From Methylophilaceae bacterium (GTDB taxonomy: Bacteria; Pseudomonadota; Gammaproteobacteria; Burkholderiales; Methylophilaceae): a DNA stretch of 5,534 bases. Made by a program: the position numbers and the translations under genes. The stretch covers positions 1 through 5,534 of the forward strand of contig JADGRN010000109.1 of the NCBI GenBank assembly GCA_017880825.1, read 5' to 3'. The notes beneath the pieces were generated by a model. It made no database searches and was not told where the DNA came from. It saw only the letters and a program-made list of their open reading frames with translations. This document shows positions 1 to 5,534 of the stretch, one piece after another (within the stretch, counting starts at the first letter, position 1; each line of letters starts with the position of its first letter).

Positions 1-1
1 T

Positions 2-205
2 ATGGCGTTGAAAAAGGCATCCGAGGCTGACGCCTATGACCGCAATCAGGTGCAGGAAATCGCCAATCAGCAGGCCAAGCTGCAGGCTGATCTGATTGTG
101 CTGCGTGCGGAGACGATGCATCAGGTTTATGCTGTACTGACTCCGGAGCAAAGACAAAAATGGGAAGATCACAGTTGGCACAAAAAGCCCGGCAATGAAG
201 GCTAA
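2..205 (+). CDS. Spy/CpxP-like periplasmic LTxxQ-motif protein, C-terminal part (5' end outside window)
   Basis: The reading frame is open from the window edge to TAA at 203-205, giving 67 visible residues. The ATG at 2 is probably an internal methionine, since it lies at the edge and family members are usually about 150-190 residues. The visible part is almost entirely polar, glutamine- and alanine-rich helix (about residues 8-45), followed by LTPEQ at 46-50 and a short charged tail. The LTxxQ motif at the end of a long amphipathic helix is the hallmark of the Spy/CpxP family: periplasmic, ATP-independent chaperones or stress/metal-sensing proteins. The signal peptide and first LTxxQ motif would be upstream and cannot be checked. 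A terminator at 275-313 follows in the same direction, so this gene may end its own transcription unit. Family assignment is fairly good; whether it is a chaperone, a CpxP-type inhibitor or a metal sensor cannot be decided from the tail. Confidence 0.7.
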   Translation: MALKKASEADAYDRNQVQEIANQQAKLQADLIVLRAETMHQVYAVLTPEQRQKWEDHSWHKKPGNEG

Positions 206-274
206 TGGAGTAAAAAATCAGCGTGCTCGCCATCAAAAGCGCCGATAAAAAAACTACAAATCGTGTCAGACTGT

Positions 275-313
275 CTTCAACTGGTGCAAAATGCGCCAGC
301 TGAAGCTTTTTTT
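275..313 (+). terminator. Rho-independent terminator between the Spy-like gene and mdtA
   Basis: A 13-position stem pairs 275-287 with 293-305 around a 5-nt loop (aaaat). Eleven pairs are Watson-Crick, one is G-U (285/295) and one is an A-C mismatch (280/300). One C and then seven T residues (307-313) follow, as expected for an intrinsic terminator reading on the + strand. It would end transcription from the Spy-like gene, whose stop is 70 nt upstream. Its oddity is position: the T-tract ends 16 nt before the mdtA ATG, leaving no room for an ordinary promoter between them if the ATG at 330 is the true start. It may therefore also act as an attenuator in the mdtA leader. No strong sigma-70 promoter, CpxR-like tandem GTAAA box or BaeR-like box is visible in 206-274; only a weak -10-like TACAAA at 255-260 was noted. 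Confidence 0.8.
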
Positions 314-329
314 ACTGTGAAAGAAGAAT

Positions 330-1634
330 ATGGCGGATCAAGCAACAACTACAAACCACAGCCATCAACCAGCAACACCACGCAATAAAGGTTCGACAGC
401 AATGGGCTGGATCAAGTCATTGCTGGTGCTCATTATCCTTGGCCTGATTGCTTATTTCGGATTCCGTCATTTCCACAACGCTCAACAGACGGCAGCGCAT
501 GCCAGGAGCGACCTCAAGTCGCGGCCAGCGACAGTCGCTGCGGTGGCAGCGAAAACCGCCGATATGAAGGTCTATCTGAATGCTATCGGCACCGTCACAC
601 CGCGTAATGTGGTCATTATAAAACCGCGCATTGATGGCCAATTGATGCGGGTTCTGTTCAACGAGGGTCAATATGTCAGGGAAGGCGAACTGCTGGCCGA
701 AATCGATGCCCGGCCTTACCAGGTGCAACTGGCGCAGGCGCAGGGGCAAATGGCCACGGATCAGGCCTTGCTGCGGAATGCCGAGTTGGACTCTGAGCGC
801 TATAGAACCCTGCTCGCCCAGGATTCCGTAGCCAAACAACAGACCGATACGCAGGCCTCCCTGGTCAGACAATATCAAGGCAAGGTGCAGTCCGACCAGA
901 GCCAGATCGATAATGCCAGGCTGCAACTGACTTACACGCGTATCACCTCACCTATCAGCGGACGCATTGGCCTGCGCCAGGTGGACGTGGGAAATATTGT
1001 CCACCAGAGTGATACCAATGGCTTGCTGAGTATTGCCCAGGTGAAACCGATCAATGTGATTTTTTCCATCCCGCAGGACAATCTTTCATCGGTGCTGACA
1101 CCGACGCATAAGGGCGAAAAACTGCCGGTCGAAGTTTACGGGCGTGACCAGCAAACCAGGCTTGCCGATGGCGTAGTTTCCAGCGTGGACAACCAGATTG
1201 ACACCACCACCGGCACGGTCAAGGTTAAAGCCCAGTTCACCAACGATAACGAGGCGTTGTTCCCCAACCAGTTTGTCAATGTGCGGATACTGCTCGACCT
1301 CAAGAAAGGCGCTATGGTTGTACCTAATTCCGCCATCCAGCGCGGTTCGCAAGGCACTTTCGTTTATGTGGTAAAGCCTGATCAGACGGTCACGGTAAAA
1401 CCGGTCAGGGTCACGGTTAGCGAAAGCGATTTGTCTGCAATTGAAGGAGAAATTGCAGCTGGTGATTTAATCGTCACCGACGGCGCCGACAAATTGCGCG
1501 AAGGCACCAAGGTGCAAGTGGCGACAGCCAATGGCTCGCAAAAAAATGCAGGCGGCAACAAAAGCCAACAAAACAAGCCTGCGCAAGACGGCGCTCCGAA
1601 TCGTCAACACCGTACGCGGCCGGCCGCAGAATGA
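330..1634 (+). CDS. mdtA: MdtA-type periplasmic adaptor (membrane fusion protein) of an RND multidrug efflux pump
   Basis: This 434-residue protein (E. coli MdtA is 415) links the inner-membrane RND transporter to a TolC-type outer-membrane channel. A polar N-terminal tail of about 26 residues precedes one hydrophobic anchor (about 28-45). There is no lipobox cysteine, so it is anchored by a transmembrane helix. The lipoyl/barrel-sandwich half-motifs are at about 94-130 (including PRIDGQL at 99-105 and LLAEID) and 200-226 (RITSPISGRIGL at 204-215, then QVDVGN). They flank a glutamine-rich alpha-helical hairpin at about 130-198. Beta-barrel and membrane-proximal domains follow, with the MdtA-like DNQIDTTTGT and ALFPNQFVNVR motifs. 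About the last 35 residues are low-complexity, rich in N, Q, K and G, and probably disordered. The ATG at 330 has only a weak purine-rich ribosome site (GAAAG at 319-323). An in-frame ATG at 402 (Met25), with AAAGG at 387-391 ten nt upstream, is an alternative start that still keeps the whole membrane anchor. First gene of the mdtABC operon. Confidence 0.95.
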   Translation: MADQATTTNHSHQPATPRNKGSTAMGWIKSLLVLIILGLIAYFGFRHFHNAQQTAAHARSDLKSRPATVAAVAAKTADMKVYLNAIGTVTPRNVVIIKPRIDGQLMRVLFNEGQYVREGELLAEIDARPYQVQLAQAQGQMATDQALLRNAELDSERYRTLLAQDSVAKQQTDTQASLVRQYQGKVQSDQSQIDNARLQLTYTRITSPISGRIGLRQVDVGNIVHQSDTNGLLSIAQVKPINVIFSIPQDNLSSVLTPTHKGEKLPVEVYGRDQQTRLADGVVSSVDNQIDTTTGTVKVKAQFTNDNEALFPNQFVNVRILLDLKKGAMVVPNSAIQRGSQGTFVYVVKPDQTVTVKPVRVTVSESDLSAIEGEIAAGDLIVTDGADKLREGTKVQVATANGSQKNAGGNKSQQNKPAQDGAPNRQHRTRPAAE

Positions 1635-1640
1635 GCGGCC
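1616..1640 (+). repeat. GC-rich inverted repeats over the mdtA stop codon
   Basis: A perfect 12-bp palindrome, gcggccggccgc, lies at 1616-1627. The sequence gcggcc recurs at 1635-1640 and can pair with ggccgc at 1622-1627 around a 7-nt loop that contains the mdtA stop codon (1632-1634). No T-tract follows, so this is not an intrinsic terminator. It could fold in the mRNA at the mdtA-mdtB junction, but it may simply reflect GC-rich codons for the RTRPAAE tail. Seen directly in the sequence; any function is inference. Confidence 0.4.
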
Positions 1641-1705
1641 TCAGACTGATTAGCGCAGCGCAGAATCGGCGCCGCCAGCGCCCTGATTTTGTCTGGCAAA
1701 CAGCC

Positions 1706-1709
1706 GGAG
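1706..1709 (+). promoter_or_regulatory. Shine-Dalgarno site that decides the mdtB start
   Basis: GGAG at 1706-1709 is the only good ribosome-binding sequence in the mdtA-mdtB gap. It is 1 nt from the ATG at 1711, too close to serve it, but 7 nt from the in-frame GTG at 1717, which is ideal spacing. This favours GTG 1717 as the mdtB start. An in-frame TGA at 1684-1686 limits how far upstream the gene could begin. Confidence 0.6.
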
Positions 1710-1716
1710 CATGCGC

Positions 1717-4700
1717 GTGAATCCTTCCCGCCTATTTATCCTGAGGCCGGTCGCCACCTCGCTGTTGATGCTGGCGATACTGCTGGTCGGCATCCTTGCC
1801 TATCGCATTCTGCCGCTTTCGGCATTGCCCGAGGTGGATTATCCCACCATACAGGTGACTACGCTTTATCCAGGCGCCAGTCCGGACGTAACAACTTCAT
1901 CCATCACCGCGCCACTGGAGCGGCAGTTCGGCCAGATGGCTGGTCTCAGGCAGATGTCTTCCACCAGTTCGGGTGGAGCTTCGGTCGTTACCCTGCAATT
2001 CAATCTCAACCTGGGCCTGGATATAGCAGAGCAGGAAGTGCAAGCCGCCATCAATGGCGCCACCACTTTCTTGCCGCAAGATCTGCCGACCCCACCGATT
2101 TATAGCAAGGTCAATCCTGCCGACGCACCGATCATGACCCTGGCGATCAGTTCGCCGACCTTGCCTCTGCCAAGTCTGGAAGACCTGGTCGATACCCGGC
2201 TCGCACAGAAAATTTCGCAGCTATCGGGGGTTGGCCTGGTCAGCATCAGCGGGGGCCAACGGCCTGCCGTGCGCATACAGGTCAATCCGAAAGCACTTGC
2301 CGCCAATAACCTCAGTATCGACGACGTGCGCACCTTGATAGGCGCCGCCAACGTCAATCAAGCCAAGGGCAGCTTTGACGGCCCGTCGCGCGCATCGACC
2401 ATAAACGCCAATGACCAGCTCAAAACCGCCGAGGAATATCGCCAGCTGATACTGGCTTACCGCAATGGCGCTGCCATACGCCTGGGCGACGTGGCCGATC
2501 TGGTTGACGGCGCGGAAAACACGCGGCTGGCTGCCTGGGCCAATCAAAGGCCCGCCATCCTGCTCAACATCCAGCGCCAGCCGGGCGCCAATGTGATTGA
2601 AGTAGTGGATCGCATCAAACAGTTGCTGCCTGACCTGGAAACCAATCTGCCCAAAGCCATACGGGTCGAAGTGCTGACCGACCGCACCACCACCATACGC
2701 GCCTCGGTGCACGACGTGCAGTTCGAGTTGCTGCTGGCAGTGGTGCTGGTGGTGATGGTGATTTTCCTGTTCCTCAGAAACATCCCGGCCACCATCATCC
2801 CTGGCATTGCAGTGCCGCTGTCACTGGTTGGCACCTTCGCCATCATGTACGTCGCCGGTTTCAGTATCAACAACCTCACGCTGATGGCGCTGACCATCGC
2901 CACCGGTTTTGTGGTGGATGACGCGATTGTGATGATCGAGAACATCTCACGTTATATCGAAGAGGGCGAGAGCCCGCTGGAAGCCGCCTTGAAAGGCTCC
3001 AAACAAATCGGTTTTACCATTATCTCGCTCACCATCTCGCTGATTGCGGTATTGATTCCGCTGCTATTCATGGGGGATGTGGTGGGCCGTCTGTTCCGCG
3101 AATTTGCGGTAACGCTGGCCGTGGCCATTCTGATTTCAGCCGCGGTATCGCTGACACTGACGCCGATGATGTGCGCCAAGTTACTGCATCACACGCCGGA
3201 GGCAGAACGCAGCCGCTTCGACCGCACCGTCGGCCATCTGTTCGATCGTGTCATTTCGGGCTATGGCAGGATGCTGACCTGGGTGCTGGACAGGCAGCCA
3301 TTGATGTTGCTGATTGCGGTGGCGACGCTGGTGCTCACCGTGCTGCTGTATATCTTTGTGCCCAAGGGTTTCTTCCCGGTGCAGGATACCGGCATCATCC
3401 AGGGCATCTCCGAGGCGCCGCAGTCGATTTCCTTTGCGGCCATGTCCGAGCGCCAGCAGGCCTTGGCCCAGGTGATTCTGCAAGACCCGGCGGTGGATAG
3501 CCTGTCGTCCTTTATCGGTGTGGACGGCATCAATCTCACGCTCAACAATGGCCGCTTTTTGATCAATCTGAAACCGCATGCGACAAGGTCGGTAAACGCA
3601 ACGCAAATCATCCAGCGCCTGCAACCCAAGCTGGCCGAGGTGGCCGGCATTCGCCTCTACATGCAGCCGGTGCAGGATTTGACCATCGAAGACCGCGTGA
3701 GCCGCACCCAGTATCAATTCACCATCAAGGATAGCGACCCCGATGAACTCAGCCTGTGGGTGCCGAAGTTGGTGGAGAAGCTCAACCAGACCCCGCAATT
3801 GTCCGATGTGGCCAGTGATTTGCAGGATCAAGGGCTGCAGGCTTATGTCGACATCGACCGCCAGACTGCCGGACGGCTGGGCATCACGGTAGCGGCGATT
3901 GATAATGCGCTCTACAGCGCATTTGGCCAGCGCCTGATTTCCACCATCTTCACCCAGTCCAATCAATATCGCGTAGTGCTGGAGGCCAAGCCGGAGTTTC
4001 AGCTTGGGCCGCAGGCGCTCAATGAGATTTATGTCACCTCGGCGGCTGGCGTGCAGGTGCCGCTGAATACGATTGCGACCATCAGCGAAAAGAGTACGCC
4101 CTTGCTGATCAATCATCTGGAGCAGTTCCCATCAACCACGGTTTCGTTCAACCTGCGTTCCGGCGTATCGCTGGGCGAAGCGGTAGACGTTATCGAGAGC
4201 GCAGAGCGTGAGATCGGCATTCCCACCAGTATGGAAACCGAGTTCCAAGGCGCTGCGCTGGCTTTCCGTGCCTCGCTCGGTAATCAGTTATTCCTGATTC
4301 TGGCCGCCATTGTTACCATGTATATCGTGCTCGGCGTGCTGTACGAGAGCTTCATCCATCCGGTGACGATTTTGTCGACATTGCCTTCGGCCGGTGTCGG
4401 CGCCCTGCTGGCGTTGATAGTTTCCGGAAATGACCTGGGCGTGATTGGCATCATCGGCATCGTGTTGCTGATCGGCATCGTCAAAAAGAATGCCATCATG
4501 ATGATAGACTTTGCGCTGGATGCGGAACGCAATGAAGGTAAATCGCCACGCGAAGCGATTTATCAGGCCTGCATGCTGCGTCTGCGGCCTATCCTGATGA
4601 CCACCATGGCTGCTTTGCTCGCCGCTCTGCCGCTGATGCTGGGTGGTGGTGTTGGCTCAGAACTGCGTCATCCGCTGGGCATCACCATGGTAGGGGGGCT

Positions 4701-4818
4701 GCTGCTCAGCCAAGTGCTCACGCTGTTCACCACGCCGGTGATTTATCTGGCGTTTGACCGCAGCGCGCGCCGCATGCGCGAATGGCGCGCGCGACGGGCT
4801 GCAGCGCTATCCGCATAG
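1717..4818 (+). CDS. mdtB: MdtB-type RND multidrug efflux transporter subunit
   Basis: A complete inner-membrane RND permease of 1033 residues from the GTG at 1717, or 1035 from the ATG at 1711 (E. coli MdtB is 1040). The GTG is preferred for its GGAG at 7-nt spacing, and it gives an [15 protein letters not shown]-terminus of the kind I recall from MdtB relatives. The standard architecture is visible: TM1 at about 12-30, a large periplasmic porter/docking loop to about 335, TM2-TM6 at about 336-490, TM7 at about 527-546, a second large loop to about 857, then TM8-TM12. The proton-relay aspartates are D401-D402 in TM4 (GFVVDDAIV). The relay lysine in TM10 is K924 of the KKNAIMM motif (K923-K924). 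Other family signatures are [17 protein letters not shown] (about 53-58), [29 protein letters not shown] and PKGFFPVQD. MdtB works in a mixed trimer with MdtC. No frameshift or missing catalytic residue was seen. Its 3' end carries a strong hairpin (4763-4792), and mdtC follows after 2 nt. Confidence 0.95.
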   Translation: MNPSRLFILRPVATSLLMLAILLVGILAYRILPLSALPEVDYPTIQVTTLYPGASPDVTTSSITAPLERQFGQMAGLRQMSSTSSGGASVVTLQFNLNLGLDIAEQEVQAAINGATTFLPQDLPTPPIYSKVNPADAPIMTLAISSPTLPLPSLEDLVDTRLAQKISQLSGVGLVSISGGQRPAVRIQVNPKALAANNLSIDDVRTLIGAANVNQAKGSFDGPSRASTINANDQLKTAEEYRQLILAYRNGAAIRLGDVADLVDGAENTRLAAWANQRPAILLNIQRQPGANVIEVVDRIKQLLPDLETNLPKAIRVEVLTDRTTTIRASVHDVQFELLLAVVLVVMVIFLFLRNIPATIIPGIAVPLSLVGTFAIMYVAGFSINNLTLMALTIATGFVVDDAIVMIENISRYIEEGESPLEAALKGSKQIGFTIISLTISLIAVLIPLLFMGDVVGRLFREFAVTLAVAILISAAVSLTLTPMMCAKLLHHTPEAERSRFDRTVGHLFDRVISGYGRMLTWVLDRQPLMLLIAVATLVLTVLLYIFVPKGFFPVQDTGIIQGISEAPQSISFAAMSERQQALAQVILQDPAVDSLSSFIGVDGINLTLNNGRFLINLKPHATRSVNATQIIQRLQPKLAEVAGIRLYMQPVQDLTIEDRVSRTQYQFTIKDSDPDELSLWVPKLVEKLNQTPQLSDVASDLQDQGLQAYVDIDRQTAGRLGITVAAIDNALYSAFGQRLISTIFTQSNQYRVVLEAKPEFQLGPQALNEIYVTSAAGVQVPLNTIATISEKSTPLLINHLEQFPSTTVSFNLRSGVSLGEAVDVIESAEREIGIPTSMETEFQGAALAFRASLGNQLFLILAAIVTMYIVLGVLYESFIHPVTILSTLPSAGVGALLALIVSGNDLGVIGIIGIVLLIGIVKKNAIMMIDFALDAERNEGKSPREAIYQACMLRLRPILMTTMAALLAALPLMLGGGVGSELRHPLGITMVGGLLLSQVLTLFTTPVIYLAFDRSARRMREWRARRAAALSA
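4763..4792 (+). repeat. Perfect 9-bp all-GC hairpin at the 3' end of mdtB
   Basis: gcgcgcgcc at 4763-4771 is exactly complementary to ggcgcgcgc at 4784-4792, with a 12-nt loop between (4772-4783) that could add one G-U pair. The structure lies inside the codons for the arginine-rich MdtB tail ([13 protein letters not shown]), 23 nt before the mdtB stop and 28 nt before the mdtC ATG. There is no T-tract, so it is not a terminator. It could slow ribosomes or affect mRNA processing between mdtB and mdtC, or it may be a by-product of runs of CGC and GCG codons. Confidence 0.5.
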
Positions 4819-4820
4819 CC

Positions 4821-5534
4821 ATGAACCTGTCCGCGACCTTCATCCACCGTCCAGTCGCCACCACGCTGCTGACCATGGGCATCGTGCTGGCCGGTCTGGT
4901 CGGCTTCACGCTGCTGCCGGTAGCACCATTGCCGCAGGTGGATTTCCCCACCATCTCGGTCAGCGCCAATTTGCCCGGCGCCAGTCCGGAAACCGTGGCG
5001 TCTACCATTGCAACGCCGCTGGAAAGGTCACTGGGACGTATCGCCGGTATTACCGAGATGACGTCTTCCAGCTCGCTGGGCTCGACGCGAATTATCCTGC
5101 AGTTTGACCTCAGCCGCAATATCGACGGCGCCGCGCGCGATGTGCAGGCCGCCATCAATGCCGCCCGTACTCTGCTGCCGACCGGCATGCCGGGCAATCC
5201 GACCTACCATAAGGTAAATCCGGCCTCCACGCCGGTCATGATACTGGGGCTCACTTCCGACACCATGACCCAAGGCCAGGTATACGACGCAGCGTCTACC
5301 ATACTGTTACAACAAATCTCGCAAGTGGCTGGTATCGGCGAGGTTAGTGTGGGCGGCAGTTCGCTGCCGGCGGTACGCGTGTCTGTGGATCCTACCGCGC
5401 TGAATAAATATGGCATCGGGCTGGAACAAGTACGCGCGGCTTTGGCTGCCAATAATGCCAATCGTCCCAAGGGGGTGGTGGAGAACGCGGATAAGCACTG
5501 GCAGATTTATGCCAATGACCAGGCCAAGACTGCC
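4821..5534 (+). CDS. mdtC: MdtC-type RND multidrug efflux transporter subunit, N-terminal part (3' end outside window)
   Basis: An open frame of 238 codons runs without a stop from the ATG at 4821 to the window edge; full-length MdtC is about 1025 residues, so roughly a quarter is seen. It begins [18 protein letters not shown], with TM1 at about 11-29. The MdtC-type signatures [29 protein letters not shown] (about 51-61), [42 protein letters not shown] and [12 protein letters not shown] follow, all closely matching E. coli Mdt[10 protein letters not shown] and SSLGSTRI distinguish it from the upstream MdtB paralogue ([17 protein letters not shown]). The region covers TM1, the first porter subdomain and part of the second porter/docking region; the proton-relay residues lie outside the window. 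The start is 2 nt after the mdtB TAG and has no recognisable Shine-Dalgarno sequence, so translation is probably coupled to mdtB termination. An outer-membrane channel gene may follow, but is not visible. Confidence 0.95.
   Translation, partial: MNLSATFIHRPVATTLLTMGIVLAGLVGFTLLPVAPLPQVDFPTISVSANLPGASPETVASTIATPLERSLGRIAGITEMTSSSSLGSTRIILQFDLSRNIDGAARDVQAAINAARTLLPTGMPGNPTYHKVNPASTPVMILGLTSDTMTQGQVYDAASTILLQQISQVAGIGEVSVGGSSLPAVRVSVDPTALNKYGIGLEQVRAALAANNANRPKGVVENADKHWQIYANDQAKTA

Noticed and set aside
266..273. 8-nt direct repeat tcagactg in both intergenic gaps (266-273 and 1641-1648)
   Set aside because: Considered as a shared operator, but an 8-nt match between two gaps of this size is easily chance, and neither copy shows clear dyad symmetry with a promoter.
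1668..1690. Terminator-like element in the mdtA-mdtB gap
   Set aside because: The stem is only 5 bp (1668-1672 with 1678-1682) and just four Ts follow after a 4-nt gap. Too weak to call, and termination here would cut the transporter genes off from mdtA.
1689..2105. 138-codon + strand frame overlapping the 5' part of mdtB
   Set aside because: It is out of frame with mdtB, begins with a TTG lacking a ribosome site, and its product shows no family features; mdtB explains this DNA.
2221..2712. 163-codon - strand frame in mdtB, along with other antisense frames at 417-926 and 4727-5197
   Set aside because: All are antisense to conserved efflux genes, with no recognisable motif or ribosome site.
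3181..4116. 311-codon open frame on the - strand inside mdtB
   Set aside because: It lies fully antisense to conserved RND coding sequence. Its histidine-, glutamine-, leucine- and arginine-rich translation fits a shadow of GC-biased codons and shows no domain.
4974..4990. Short identical DNA stretches shared by mdtB and mdtC (for example ggcgccagtccgg near 1873 and 4978, gccgccatcaatg near 2044 and 5148)
   Set aside because: These encode family motifs (GASP, AAIN) in two paralogous transporters. The identity is too short to argue for recent gene conversion.
4754..5107. 117-codon + strand frame spanning the mdtB-mdtC junction
   Set aside because: It is a shadow frame across two well-supported genes, with low-complexity Ala/Arg/His-rich translation.

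Overview
The window carries most of an mdtABC-type tripartite RND multidrug-efflux operon, all on the + strand, with the tail of a Spy/CpxP-like periplasmic protein gene in front of it. Protein similarity recalled from memory to E. coli MdtA, MdtB and MdtC is strong along the full visible length of each. Moderate-to-high GC, frequent ATA isoleucine codons and the two-transporter mdtB-mdtC arrangement suggest a Gram-negative proteobacterium, most likely a betaproteobacterium. That assignment is an inference; there is no rRNA or lineage marker to fix it.

Layout: 2-205 is the 3' end of a gene for a small helical periplasmic protein with a C-terminal LTxxQ motif. The 124-nt gap 206-329 holds a convincing intrinsic terminator (275-313) that ends only 16 nt before the mdtA start. 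330-1634 is mdtA, the periplasmic adaptor. After a 76-82-nt gap, mdtB (GTG start proposed at 1717, stop at 4818) encodes a complete RND transporter subunit with its proton-relay residues intact. mdtC starts at 4821, 2 nt after the mdtB stop, and runs off the window end; 238 codons are visible. No stretch over 300 nt lacks a gene.

How the parts work together: by analogy with E. coli, MdtB and MdtC form a mixed RND trimer in the inner membrane, MdtA bridges it across the periplasm, and a TolC-type outer-membrane channel (not in the window) completes the pump. E. coli substrates include novobiocin and bile salts. The Spy-like gene next door is suggestive, because in E. coli spy and mdtABC both belong to the BaeSR envelope-stress regulon.

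I found no undescribed system. This is mainly a well-known efflux operon. The items most worth a second look are regulatory: the terminator pressed against the mdtA start, and a perfect 9-bp all-GC hairpin just before an mdtC start that has no visible Shine-Dalgarno sequence.
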